Assembly (NCBI GenBank): GCA_003640645.1 | Contig: QGHH01000002.1 | Location: 1-64,000, forward strand | Source of the DNA: Fredinandcohnia aciditolerans | Lineage (GTDB): Bacteria > Bacillota > Bacilli > Bacillales > Bacillaceae_L | Direction: 5' to 3' | Length of the DNA stretch: 64,000 nucleotides | In this document: positions 9,254 through 18,291 of the stretch, piece after piece | Layout: each line of letters starts with the position of its first letter | How positions within the stretch are numbered: the stretch's first letter is position 1 | The notes under the pieces: generated by a model | Database searches by the model: none | What the model saw: the letters and a program-made list of their open reading frames with translations, nothing else | What the model was told of the DNA's origin: nothing | Program-made: the position numbers and the translations under genes

Positions 9254-9733
9254 CTATTCTAAAATAATAACTTCTCGTAACTTTTTAACGGCCTGCTTTC
9301 CCCAAGATTTCACCGATTCCACAGTAACCCCGTGCTCAATTGCGATTTCTTTATAACTTTTATCCTCCATAATCCGCCCTTGAACCCACTTCACCTGATT
9401 TTTCGTCAATTTTTCCCCGTACATTTCGATCAAATCCACTTGAAAACCCTCCGAACGATCCGCGAGTTTCATAAAAATCTTTTCCCCTGAAGGCTGGAAG
9501 TGATCCTGATATCGAACCTCCTTTTTTAAATGATCCAGGAGCTTCCCTCGAATGGTTGAAAAGGCAAATGTCGAAAATTCAACACCTTTCCCAGGGTTAA
9601 AGCGGGTCGATGCTTCCCAAAGTCCAATCAAGCCAATCTGAAAAAATGTTTCTCTGTCTCCGTACAAGCGCAAGCTTTTGATCACTTGAAAAATTAATGG
9701 TTTATATTGTTCTGCCAATTCCTCAAATTCCAT
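9254..9733 (-). CDS. Sigma-70 family RNA polymerase sigma factor
   Basis: A 159-residue alternative sigma factor with region 2 (FFQIGLIGLWEASTRFNPGKG..FSTFAFSTIRGKLLDHLKKE, ~30-75) and a region 4 helix-turn-helix near the C-terminus (SYKEIAIEHGVTVESVKSWGKQA, ~125-148). Region 3 is absent, as in small sigma factors of the YvrI/SigO and ECF-like size class. Start ATG 9733 follows AAAAGGA. No anti-sigma gene is adjacent. The target promoters cannot be deduced. Confidence 0.85.
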   Translation of the reverse strand: MEFEELAEQYKPLIFQVIKSLRLYGDRETFFQIGLIGLWEASTRFNPGKGVEFSTFAFSTIRGKLLDHLKKEVRYQDHFQPSGEKIFMKLADRSEGFQVDLIEMYGEKLTKNQVKWVQGRIMEDKSYKEIAIEHGVTVESVKSWGKQAVKKLREVIILE

Positions 9734-10273
9734 GTAAAATGGTCCTTTTAAAAAACGCGTTCCTCAGTTATTCCGCCGGTAACACCAATTTACTTGGTTA
9801 CAAGGAGGGGAGTCCAAATGGTAAGCTTCACGTACGAGGGGGTAGGGAGGGTGTCGTATGTAACGTATGGTATAGTGATATTTCACGTTTGAGTAAATTG
9901 AAAAAAGAAAAACTTGAAAAAATTGCAAAAAATAACGAAAAAAGTGACCAAGTTCACAGATGTTTTGTCGAATTGTCGATTATTATAAAAACAGAAATGC
10001 TACTTAAGACCTACATCCGCTTTGCTGAAACGCAGCGAACCTACTTCTAAAAAGTCCACATATCATAATCCCAGCGTTTCATTTTCAATACATAGCTCTC
10101 ATATTTAAATTTTTCTCCCTCTGATTAGAACAGCCAGAATTCGACAAATTTAAATGCATCCATGAATCGACAGAAACGCAACCACGATTCGGCATAAGAC
10201 AACTGAATGAGTCTAAGATTAGGTGTGCAGAAATGTACACCTCCTTCTAAAAGTGTATTAGTCAGAATATTCA
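9734..10273. other. Intergenic region between the sigma factor and thiolase genes
   Basis: Contains one possible 24-codon gene (9818-9892). TTTTGTCGAATTGTCGATT near 9962 contains two tandem Spo0A-box-like TGTCGA motifs. A short inverted repeat AGGTGT/ACACCT lies near 10221-10242. Nothing else is supported. Confidence 0.4.
9818..9892 (+). CDS. Possible 24-residue peptide with a strong ribosome binding site
   Basis: AAGGAGGGG at about 9802-9810 precedes ATG 9818 with ~7-nt spacing and opens a 24-codon frame (MVSFTYEGVGRVSYV..., ending FHV) divergent from the sigma factor gene. No homology is recognised and the composition is not hydrophobic enough for a toxin. The case rests almost entirely on the ribosome binding site, so it may be chance. 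Confidence 0.3.
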   Translation: MVSFTYEGVGRVSYVTYGIVIFHV

Positions 10274-10302
10274 TTACAATATGGCTGGTATCATGGTAAA
10301 CT
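10274..10302 (+). promoter_or_regulatory. Candidate sigma-A promoter of the thiolase gene
   Basis: TTACAA, 17-bp spacer, TAAACT. The start point would leave a leader of only about 15 nt containing AAAGGAGGT. Confidence 0.5.
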
Positions 10303-10323
10303 AGTGTAAAAGGAGGTATTGTC

Positions 10324-11508
10324 ATGGAACCAATTTTTATTATTGATGGAGCCCGTACGGCATTCACTAGTTTTGGAGGATCGTTTGCAGGAACAGGAGC
10401 AACCGAGTTAGGACGCGCGACGGCAGTTGAGGCTATGAAGCGGTCAAAGGTGGACCCGGCGCAAATTGATCATGTAATTTACGGAAACGTGATTCATACG
10501 GAAAAAAATGCATCCTACCTGGCGCGGCATATTGCACTACATAGTGGAGTTTCTCAGGAAGTACCCGCATTTATGGTCAACCGCCTTTGTGGATCAGGTC
10601 TGCAATCAGTGGTTTCGGCCGCTCATCACATTTTAGTAGGTGATGCCAACATCGTGCTGGCAGGGGGAACTGAGAACATGTCCCAATCCCCGTACGCGAA
10701 TTTTAAGCAACGATTTGGCGGGTCAAAAATGGGTAATCTTCAGTTTGAAGACATGCTGCTAACAACCTTGACTGACCAATATACAGGAAAAGGGATGGGC
10801 ATGACGGCTGAAAAATTAGCAAATCAGTATTCTATTTCCCGTGAAGAACAAGACAATTTTGCGGTCGAATCAAACCAAAGAGCATCTAGGGCAGCAGAGA
10901 ACGGAACCTTTGCAGAAGAAATTGTCGCGGTCGAAGTGAAAACGAGAAAAGGTAGTATTTTTATAGATAAAGATGAACACATCAAACCATCAGCGAATTT
11001 GGAGTCGATGAGCAAACTTCGCCCATCATTTATTGCAGATGGAACTGTTACCGCCGCGAATGCATCCGGCATCAATGATGGTGCTGCATCGGTAGTTGTT
11101 GCGGGTGAAAAGGCTGTTCGTGAAAATGGGCTGAAACCTCTTGCGAAAGTCGTTTCGTGGGGAGTAGCAGGGGTTGACCCAACCATCATGGGAATCGGAC
11201 CAGTACCAGCCATTCAAAAAGCACTCGAAAAAGCGGGGCTCAGTTTAGCTGATATGGATTTGGTCGAAGTGAACGAAGCCTTCGCCGCCCAATACCTCTC
11301 AGTCGAAAAAGAACTCGGACTAGATAGAGAGAAAACGAATGTTAACGGCGGTGCTGTCGCACTTGGACACCCAGTTGGCGCAAGCGGTACTCGAATCCTG
11401 CTCTCAGCAGCATATGAACTAAGACGACGTGGCCAAAGATATGCAATAGTCAGCCTCTGTATCGGCGGAGGCCAAGGAATCGCCATGATCATCGAAAATA
11501 ATAACTAG
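10324..11508 (+). CDS. Acetyl-CoA C-acetyltransferase (thiolase)
   Basis: Thiolase that condenses two acetyl-CoA or cleaves 3-ketoacyl-CoA in fatty-acid or short-chain metabolism; cytosolic. The 394-residue length is standard. Active-site elements: nucleophilic Cys in NRLCGSGLQSV (~89), His in GHPVGASGTR (~352) and the second Cys in CIGGGQGIA (~382), plus NEAFAAQ. ATG 10324 is preceded by AAAGGAGGT. It is monocistronic, with its own terminator and no fad-type partners, so the biosynthetic or degradative direction is open. Confidence 0.93.
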   Translation: MEPIFIIDGARTAFTSFGGSFAGTGATELGRATAVEAMKRSKVDPAQIDHVIYGNVIHTEKNASYLARHIALHSGVSQEVPAFMVNRLCGSGLQSVVSAAHHILVGDANIVLAGGTENMSQSPYANFKQRFGGSKMGNLQFEDMLLTTLTDQYTGKGMGMTAEKLANQYSISREEQDNFAVESNQRASRAAENGTFAEEIVAVEVKTRKGSIFIDKDEHIKPSANLESMSKLRPSFIADGTVTAANASGINDGAASVVVAGEKAVRENGLKPLAKVVSWGVAGVDPTIMGIGPVPAIQKALEKAGLSLADMDLVEVNEAFAAQYLSVEKELGLDREKTNVNGGAVALGHPVGASGTRILLSAAYELRRRGQRYAIVSLCIGGGQGIAMIIENNN

Positions 11509-11518
11509 TAAGATACTA

Positions 11519-11554
11519 GAGGCCTTCAGAAAAAAAATCTGAAGGCCTTTTTTA
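11519..11554 (+). terminator. Terminator after the thiolase gene
   Basis: Stem AGGCCTTCAGA / TCTGAAGGCCT followed by TTTTT. Confidence 0.9.
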
Positions 11555-11561
11555 AATGGAA

Positions 11562-11590
11562 TGGGACAGAGGGACAGGTCCCTTGTCCCA
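11562..11590 (+). repeat. Dispersed GGGACAGGTCCC palindrome, good full copy
   Basis: TGGGACAGAGGGACAG followed by GTCCCTTGTCCCA, between the thiolase terminator and the stop of the kinase-STAS gene. Confidence 0.85.
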
Positions 11591-11614
11591 CGAACAGAAT
11601 TGATTTATGAAAAA

Positions 11615-13171
11615 CTACTCCGCAGCAACCCCGGTAAACAAATAATCATTCAATGCCAGCTGCAGCGTGCCTTTTGAATCGGCGATATCCGAAATACTGA
11701 CGTCCAACGCAATCATCTTTTTCACAATTTCGGCGCGAATGCCGGTGAGGACTGTTTGGCAACCCATCATTTTAACGCCCTCAATCAGCTTCATAAATCG
11801 AAAAATGACTTCATCCTCCATGAAGGCGACCCCGGATAGGTCCATGATTAGCGTGCGAATATGTTCATTTTCAATGCTAGCTAATATTTTATCTTCAATT
11901 GTCAGGATACGTATTTTATCAATTCCTCCAATTAGCGGAATGATATGCGTTTCCTGGTTGATAGGGATAATCGGCACAGACAGATTTTCAACAAGCTGTC
12001 TCTGCGACTCAAGTAGTTCGTCCTTAAACCTTGAATAACTGATGAAAAAGTGTGTAAAGAAATAATCTAATAGAACATTTACCCTTTTTTCAAGTGAGAA
12101 GAAGTCTTCTCGGTTAGTTTCATTATTTGATAATAAATCATAATTGTACAGAAAGTCCCATAGTGTACGCCGAATGGCTTGGACCCACTCAAGCTTAAAC
12201 GCAACTGTCAGTGAATTTTTTGCCCAGGCGACCCCTTCTTGTTTTGCGAAGGTAATCAACTCATGCTGGCGCTCTTCAACGATAAAGACTACGAGTTTGT
12301 GCGCATTCTCGAGAAGATTGATGTCCCCGATTCTATGAATATCTTGAATTTTATCCTTCACGTTGATGGCTTCTTCAAGTAGCTTTTCTTCAAAAAGTCC
12401 TTTGTTTGCTAGGAAATACTCTTTAATGGAATCTTTGTATAGAACGTCCAATTTTCGTACACCCCGATTTATCGTATTGTGATGCCTTGGTAGTTTGATT
12501 GTAAAAGTTGTTCCTACATTTTCTTCGCTTTTGACCGAAATATCACCGCCATGCTGGTATACTGCGGAGAATACTTGAGCGAGTCCCATCCCGGTTCCGG
12601 CGTCCTTTGTTGAAAAAAACGGCGTTCCGAGTAGATTCATTTTTTCCTTTGGGATACCGACACCCGAATCTTGAAGAATGACCATGACTTCCTTTTCGTC
12701 AGCACGGTGTGTAATTGAAATGTTTCCCGACCCCTCAATGGATTCAATTGCATTTTTTATCAGGTTAAAAAAAGCTTTCTTAAACTGATTTTTCTTGCCA
12801 ACGATCGTTGCGTCTGTACTTTGGAAGTCCGTAACAATCTCAATTTCATATAATTTATCTAAAAATAGGGTCAGAATGGATTCCAACTCTGTAGCAAGAT
12901 GGATTGATTGCGCGTCCTCGTCCTCCAAATCAGGCTTGGACACCTGAAGCAAATTGTTCAAGGTGACAAGCGCATTATCGAGTTCACTCTGCGCAATATC
13001 GAGATAAGCATGCTCCTCCTCCTGCTGAAGAAGTTGCAAAAATCCTTTCACGGCTGTCAATGGGTTTCGCACCTCATGGGCAATCCCCGCCGCAATTTGG
13101 CCAACCGAAGCCAACTGACTTAAATGAGAATCCCTCCTTTGCTCCTCATTTTTCACTTCATTTAAAACCAT
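11615..13171 (-). CDS. Histidine kinase fused to an RsbR-like STAS domain
   Basis: A 518-residue cytosolic signalling protein. It opens directly with the dimerisation/phosphoacceptor helix SVGQIAAGIAHEVRNPL (His ~32), followed by an ATPase domain with NLIKNAIES (N box, ~140), DSGVGIP (G1) and GTGMGLA (G2). A helical middle region (~230-390) resembles the non-haem globin-like N-terminal part of RsbR proteins, and a C-terminal STAS domain (~400-518) has LIMDLSGVAFMEDEV and LTGIRAEIVKKMIAL. There is no sensor or membrane segment before the kinase. At the position of the RsbR phospho-Thr (GVPVVDT) this protein has Asp/Glu. Start chosen at ATG 13171 behind GGGGGG; TTG 13189 overlaps that site. Confidence 0.85.
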   Translation of the reverse strand: MVLNEVKNEEQRRDSHLSQLASVGQIAAGIAHEVRNPLTAVKGFLQLLQQEEEHAYLDIAQSELDNALVTLNNLLQVSKPDLEDEDAQSIHLATELESILTLFLDKLYEIEIVTDFQSTDATIVGKKNQFKKAFFNLIKNAIESIEGSGNISITHRADEKEVMVILQDSGVGIPKEKMNLLGTPFFSTKDAGTGMGLAQVFSAVYQHGGDISVKSEENVGTTFTIKLPRHHNTINRGVRKLDVLYKDSIKEYFLANKGLFEEKLLEEAINVKDKIQDIHRIGDINLLENAHKLVVFIVEERQHELITFAKQEGVAWAKNSLTVAFKLEWVQAIRRTLWDFLYNYDLLSNNETNREDFFSLEKRVNVLLDYFFTHFFISYSRFKDELLESQRQLVENLSVPIIPINQETHIIPLIGGIDKIRILTIEDKILASIENEHIRTLIMDLSGVAFMEDEVIFRFMKLIEGVKMMGCQTVLTGIRAEIVKKMIALDVSISDIADSKGTLQLALNDYLFTGVAAE

Positions 13172-13570
13172 AAAAAGAGTGCCCCCCAAAACTAAAAATC
13201 TTTAATATTATTAAACTTTTTAAATATTTCATAAAAAGTTTACTCATAAAACATTCGGTACCGCAATGAAAAAGGTTGGAAAACCATACCATTCCAAGCA
13301 AAATACTACAAAAGTAGTACGGCAAAAATGGGACCTGTCCCTGTGACCCACATCCCTGTCCCAAAAAATTCTTTTTTGAGAACATGTACATTATGATACT
13401 AAATTAGAAAGAGGGCTCATAAATTTACTTACATGAGTATTTTTTCATTCAGCGAAAGGTCCATTTTCGTCTGGGTAGGAGGAAAGGAAGGGAGGCCAGC
13501 CATGGAGGCTTTCCAACCCCCAACCTGTCTGAGTACTCGTTATAGGACGCAATAAATGTGAGGTAATGGT
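13172..13570. other. Divergent intergenic region
   Basis: Separates the minus-strand kinase-STAS gene from the polysaccharide operon and must hold both promoters. It contains one dispersed repeat (13329-13363) and a purine-rich stretch 13480-13500. I could not define a promoter or recognised riboswitch here. Confidence 0.4.
13329..13363 (-). repeat. Dispersed GGGACAGGTCCC palindrome, extended copy
   Basis: TGGGACCTGTCCCTGTG followed by ACCCACATCCCTGTCCCA; contains an additional CCTGTCCC arm. Confidence 0.75.
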
Positions 13571-15183
13571 ATGAATCAACAAACCTACATTAATTGGAAA
13601 ATCATCATGAGCATTGCCCTAATCATTGGTCTCGTTTATGCACCAACATCGAAAGCGGCTGCGAAAGATCCGAAAGTGCTGGTCATTTTCTCATCGCAAA
13701 CCAACCAAGTCGATGAGCATCAGCGCCTTCTGGACATGCTGATAAGCCACTTTACAGAAGACATTTCATTCAAAATAGCAGCGAGGTTGGGGCCGGGGAT
13801 ATGAAGGGTGTGACCCATCTTTTTTACTATGGACAAACGCAGGAACAGCTGCCACCCAAGGTTATCGACATCATGGCCACATTCAACGGCACGATCATGT
13901 CAATAGGTCTCAATATCGAACAGCAACAAGCAATTTTTCCGTTTATAAAAGCGAGTAAAACCAAGTTGTATACTGAGGAACTCTATCTTCCAGAAGAAAA
14001 TAAGACTATTAAAGTTGACCCGACCACCATCATCCAAATAGAATCCACCGCCAAAACTCTAATCGAAGCGAAACAATCCAACCAATCCTACCCACTCCTA
14101 GTCAATAAGGAAAATAAATATTATTACGCGACAAATAATTTGTTCCCGCCTATCTCCAATTTCTTAGCTGAGGCTTTGCATGAAGTATTCAACATGGAAC
14201 ACCGAGCGCCAACCCAGGTTTATCTGAGACTAGAGGACGTCAATCCAGCCTCAGATTCGAACCAGCTGATGGAGATTGCGAAAATTCTAAAGCGACGCGA
14301 TATTCCTTATATGGTATCGGTCACCCCGGTCTATCTCGATCGGGAAACGGACGAGGAGTACTACATCAAGGATGCGCCAGATGTTCGGGCGGCCCTCAAA
14401 TACATGCAGGACAATGGGGGCAGCATCATTCTTCACGGGTACACAGACCAATACGAAAATAAGAAAACCGGTGATGGATTCGAGTTTTGGGATGCAACAC
14501 GAAATTCGCCAATTGTTCAAAATGAACAACAATACATCGACAATCGAATCCAACAGGGGCTCCAGGATCTTGTTGAGTATGAGCTTTACCCACTTGCATT
14601 CGAGGCACCACATTATGCGATGAGCCAAGCGGGTTATGAAACATTGTCTGAACACTTTTCAACGATTATCGGTCAGGTTCAGCTTACAGACAAAGACTGG
14701 CGCATCATGACCGAGTCGCCATACATCACGAAGCCGACCTATCTTCATGGCATGAAGCTTTTGCCTGAGACGATTCGCTACGTGCGCTATGAGGATCCGC
14801 AGTCAATTCAGGAAATGAAGTCCCGCATTCATGATTTTACAACTGTTCGAGATGGCGTCATTGGTGGCTTTTATCATCCGTTCTTGGGGGGACGTGGACT
14901 TATTGAGATCTTAGAAGAATTTGAAAAAATACCAGGTGTCCAGTGGATTGACTTGAAAAAATTGAAGAACACAGTGAAGGCAGATGGGATCTGGATTGAA
15001 TCGAATAACGGCAAAGTAGATTGGGACTTCGACCGTGATTCATTCGCCGATGAGACAGTGATTCCTCTATCCCTAACTGAATTATTCCATTTATTTCGCG
15101 ATAATACACTTTGGGTACTAATGGGGGCCGCGATTACACTTTTCGTTGCAGTTGCCTCCCTAAAAAGAGGTGAATCGACATGA
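13571..15183 (+). pseudogene. DUF2334 (YdaL-like, polysaccharide-deacetylase fold) protein, frameshifted
   Basis: First gene of the polysaccharide operon, homologous over its length to the next gene. The reading frame 13571-13804 (signal segment, then KVLVIFSSQTNQVDEHQR) breaks and resumes in the -1 frame. Removing one A from a five-A run in 'TTCAAAAATAGC' would give the observed four A's at 13772-13775. Restoring it yields FKNSSEVGAGDMKGVTHLF, which aligns gap-free with FKNTKVVQPEDLTNVTHLF of the paralogue. Downstream are RLEDVNPASDSNQL, HGYTDQ, EAPHYAMSQAGY, FYHPFLGG and a C-terminal membrane helix. DUF2334 proteins are predicted extracellular carbohydrate deacetylase-like enzymes. Either a real null allele or a homopolymer sequencing error. 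Confidence 0.8.
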
Positions 15184-16934
15184 AAATCATTCCACTACTA
15201 CTCGCCGTATTACTAATCTGGGACATAGGGACAGGTCCAGCATCCCACAGGGCATTCGCCCAGGATGGGGATAAGGGACCTGTCCCCGTTACCCAGAACC
15301 AGGATGCCACATCATCCCACCGGGTGTTGGTGGTATTTTCGTCTCAGACGGGGGAGATGACGGATCAGCAGCGGGTGCTGGATCTTCTTATCGGGCATTT
15401 TACAGATGACATAACGTTTAAAAATACGAAAGTGGTACAACCCGAGGATCTCACGAACGTTACACACCTCTTTTATCACGGGCAGGTCAAGGAAACACTG
15501 CCGGATAATTTTAAAAATGCACTCACGAATTTTAACGGAACTCTCGTTGCCATCGGCTACAACTCTGAACAGCTTGCGGACCGATTTTCTTTTATGAAGG
15601 TCGAAGGAGATGTGTCGGTTTCGAAAATTACGAATGAAACGGACTCCATCAATATTTTTCCGCAGACCATTTCGCAGGTGACAGCGGAGGGCGCAACAAC
15701 AATTGTGAGAGCAAGTCATGGTGCAGGAAATGAATATCCGTTGTTTCTTAGGAGAAATGAATCGTACTACTATGCTGCACCGATTATCGAGTATACAAAG
15801 GCGATTTTCCTTGGAGATGCGCTTCATACGGTCTTTGAGGATGAGCATGCCCGCATTCGCCCGGGCTATATCCGGCTAGAAGACATTCACCCAATGGCGG
15901 ACCCAAAAAAGGTCATGGAAATCGCGGAGATTTTAAAAGAAAAGCAGATTCCGTATATGGTAGCGGTCATCCCGGTTTATACCAATCCGGATACGGAAAA
16001 AGAGTACCATTTTTCAGACTCTCCTAATCTATTAAAAGCGCTCAAATATATGCAAAACAATGGTGGCAGCATTGTGCTCCATGGTTACACCCATCAATTC
16101 AATGCAAAAGAGACAGGGGAAGGCTTTGAGTTTTGGGATGTCAATAACAATATGCCAATTTACCATAGGGCAAATGAAGATGCCGTAAAAAAAACGCGCC
16201 GTGATTTCGCGACTGATGCTGAATATGAGGCATTCCGAAAAAGACAGCTCGAATTCGAGAGAGATTATATAGAAGAAAAAATTCAGCGCGGGATTGATGA
16301 GCTCGTGAATTACGGTTTGTTCCCACTTGCGTTTGAAGCGCCGCACTACACGATGTCGCAAAACGGATACAACGTTTTGTCGGACTACTTTTCAACATAC
16401 GTCGGTCAAGTCCAGCTCAGTGACGAGAACTGGGAGGTGATGGGGACTGCGCCGGCTGAAACGACGCCAAGTATCTTTAACGGCATGTCCTTGCTGCCTG
16501 AAACAATAGGCTTCGTCGACCCTAAGGACCCGAACCCAATTGAAACGATGATCAAGGAAGCGCAACGCTACTCGGTTATGCGCGACGGCTTTGTTGCTGG
16601 ATTTTACCATCCGTACCTCGGGGTGGAGGGCTTTGAAATGCTTTTAGCCGAACTTGAAAAAATTCCGAATGTCGAGTGGATTGACTTGAAGGAGAGGGTC
16701 AATACAGTTCGCTCCGAGAATGTCACGATTGAGTCTGGGGAGGGTCTCGTCAGAGTCGACATCAGTTATAGGGGTCTGTTTGAATCGTCGCCTAGCTATC
16801 TGTTATATCGAGTCAAGGACCTTGCGCAACATTTAACATGGGTGTTGGTTGGAGCGGGTGCGCTCGCTGTTGTTCTATTTACACTATATGGACTATTTTT
16901 ACGATGGAAATGGAGGAGGGGGTATTATGGCTGA
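15180..16934 (+). CDS. DUF2334 (YdaL-like) extracellular polysaccharide-modifying protein
   Basis: A 584-residue membrane-anchored exported protein: signal segment 1-27, deacetylase-like fold with RLEDIHPMADPKKV (~230), HGYTHQF (~305), EAPHYTMSQNGY (~390) and FYHPYLG (~475), then a C-terminal membrane helix (~552-575) with a basic tail. ATG 15180 overlaps the previous stop (ATGA) and its own stop overlaps the glycosyltransferase start, so the genes are tightly coupled. B. subtilis YdaL, in the c-di-GMP-linked ydaJKLMN exopolysaccharide operon, is the nearest characterised counterpart. Two copies of the dispersed repeat lie in frame just after the signal peptide, giving IGTGPASH and DKGPVPVT, a segment absent from the upstream paralogue. 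Confidence 0.85.
   Translation: MKIIPLLLAVLLIWDIGTGPASHRAFAQDGDKGPVPVTQNQDATSSHRVLVVFSSQTGEMTDQQRVLDLLIGHFTDDITFKNTKVVQPEDLTNVTHLFYHGQVKETLPDNFKNALTNFNGTLVAIGYNSEQLADRFSFMKVEGDVSVSKITNETDSINIFPQTISQVTAEGATTIVRASHGAGNEYPLFLRRNESYYYAAPIIEYTKAIFLGDALHTVFEDEHARIRPGYIRLEDIHPMADPKKVMEIAEILKEKQIPYMVAVIPVYTNPDTEKEYHFSDSPNLLKALKYMQNNGGSIVLHGYTHQFNAKETGEGFEFWDVNNNMPIYHRANEDAVKKTRRDFATDAEYEAFRKRQLEFERDYIEEKIQRGIDELVNYGLFPLAFEAPHYTMSQNGYNVLSDYFSTYVGQVQLSDENWEVMGTAPAETTPSIFNGMSLLPETIGFVDPKDPNPIETMIKEAQRYSVMRDGFVAGFYHPYLGVEGFEMLLAELEKIPNVEWIDLKERVNTVRSENVTIESGEGLVRVDISYRGLFESSPSYLLYRVKDLAQHLTWVLVGAGALAVVLFTLYGLFLRWKWRRGYYG
15219..15247 (+). repeat. Dispersed palindrome inside a coding sequence
   Basis: TGGGACATAGGGACAGGTCC followed by AGCATCCCA, read in frame as WDIGTGPASH within the DUF2334 gene. 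Confidence 0.8.
15266..15295 (-). repeat. Dispersed palindrome inside a coding sequence, opposite orientation
   Basis: TGGGGATAAGGGACCTGTCC followed by CCGTTACCCA, read in frame as GDKGPVPVTQ; 18 bp from the preceding copy. Confidence 0.8.
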
Positions 16935-18291
16935 CACATTTATGTATATTTCCCTCTTTTTGATTTGGTCGATGCTGTTTTACCATATGTTCCTGATGCA
17001 GGGTGGATACCTGCACTCGGTCAAGTATCGCAAAAAGGCGCGCGAATGGGAGAAAAATCGCACCCCGTTCCCGAGGGTGAGCATTCTCATTCCGGCGCAC
17101 AACGAAGAGGTTGTCATCCGCGACACACTCGAGTCGATGTGCTCATTACGTTATCCGCTCGATCGGCTTGAAGTGATTGTGATTAACGATAATTCAAGTG
17201 ACCGAACTGGCGAAATTGTTGACGAGTTCACGCGGAATTATGATTTTATAAAAGCCATCCACACGAAGCCACCGTTTGGTGGGAAAGGGAAATCGGCCGC
17301 ACTGAACATCGGTTTTGCACAAGCTACTGGTGACATTATTTGTGTCTATGATGCAGACAATACCCCAGAACCAGATGCGATCTACTGGCACGCGATTGCG
17401 TTAATGAATGATTCTCAAGCAGGTGCGAGTGTTGGAAAATTTCGGGTCATCAATGCGGGGAAAAACCTTCTAACACGATTAATCAACATCGAGACGCTCA
17501 CATTCCAGTGGCTCGCCCAAGCTGGAAGATGGTATTGGTTTAAAATGACGACCATCCCGGGGACGAATTTTGCAATCAGAAGATCGATTCTCGAGGAGCT
17601 TGGCGGCTGGGATGAAAAGGCGTTGTCAGAGGATACCGAACTCAGTTTTCGTGTCTACAACCTCGGCTATTACATCCGCTTTTTCCCAGAGGCAGTCACC
17701 TGGGAACAGGAACCTGAGACGTTACGGGTCTGGTGGCGACAACGCACACGTTGGGCACGCGGCAATCTGTACGTCATCGCAAAATACATGCTCCGCTTTT
17801 TTAAGCTCAAAAATAAAAAAGTCGGTGTCGATCTGTTTTACTTTTTCTTTACGTATCTATTATTCTTCGGCGGCGTCATGGTGTCACATGTCATTTTTAT
17901 TATGAATCTCTTTGTTGATTTGAACCTAACGATTGGGTACGTATCGTACGCCTTGTTGATACTTGGATTTTTGCTGTTCGTAACCGAGGGCATTCTCACC
18001 CTCAGCATGGAAAAAGACCAACTCAATACGAAAACATTTTTCACCGTCATCCTAATGTACTTCACCTACTCCCAGCTCTGGATTCTCCTCGTCGCCTACT
18101 CAACCTTCTTGGAACTAAAGAGAATCCTTCTCCGCCAAGAAGTGAAATGGTACAAAACAAAGAGATTCGCAGGGGCAGGAGCTGTGGCGGGTGGCTCATC
18201 CGGGGCTGCTGTCGGCTCGCGGGACACAGGGACAGGTCCCGCGTCCCAGAAAACTTTGAAGGAAGAGGTTAAAGGTGAAAGTTCAGGTTAA
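16927..18291 (+). CDS. Family 2 processive glycosyltransferase (YdaM / PgaC-like)
   Basis: A 454-residue membrane glycosyltransferase that polymerises an extracellular polysaccharide. N-terminal membrane helix, then the GT-A domain: SILIPAHNEEVVIRDTLESM, the UDP-sugar DxD in VYDADNTPEPD (~147), acceptor-site EDTELSFR (~238) and the processive signature QRTRWARG (~275), followed by three or four membrane helices. Start is ATG 16927 behind GGAGGAGGGGG, overlapping the previous gene by 8 nt; an upstream in-frame ATG lacks such a site. The C-terminal tail contains a dispersed repeat copy translated as RDTGTGPASQ. The polymer may be a beta-linked glucan or hexosamine, which the sequence does not decide. 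Confidence 0.9.
   Translation: MADTFMYISLFLIWSMLFYHMFLMQGGYLHSVKYRKKAREWEKNRTPFPRVSILIPAHNEEVVIRDTLESMCSLRYPLDRLEVIVINDNSSDRTGEIVDEFTRNYDFIKAIHTKPPFGGKGKSAALNIGFAQATGDIICVYDADNTPEPDAIYWHAIALMNDSQAGASVGKFRVINAGKNLLTRLINIETLTFQWLAQAGRWYWFKMTTIPGTNFAIRRSILEELGGWDEKALSEDTELSFRVYNLGYYIRFFPEAVTWEQEPETLRVWWRQRTRWARGNLYVIAKYMLRFFKLKNKKVGVDLFYFFFTYLLFFGGVMVSHVIFIMNLFVDLNLTIGYVSYALLILGFLLFVTEGILTLSMEKDQLNTKTFFTVILMYFTYSQLWILLVAYSTFLELKRILLRQEVKWYKTKRFAGAGAVAGGSSGAAVGSRDTGTGPASQKTLKEEVKGESSG
18219..18248 (+). repeat. Dispersed palindrome inside the glycosyltransferase C-terminus
   Basis: GCGGGACACAGGGACAGG followed by TCCCGCGTCCCA; in frame it encodes RDTGTGPASQ, nearly the same peptide as the copy at 15219. 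Confidence 0.8.

Noticed and set aside
9697-10050. 117-codon plus-strand frame overlapping the sigma factor 5' end
   Set aside because: It begins inside the sigma gene on the other strand, has no ribosome binding site at its start, and its sequence is not protein-like.
13390-13560. Riboswitch upstream of the yda-like operon
   Set aside because: The purine-rich leader lacks the conserved GCAAA and GACGCAAA blocks of c-di-GMP-I and no other class was recognised.
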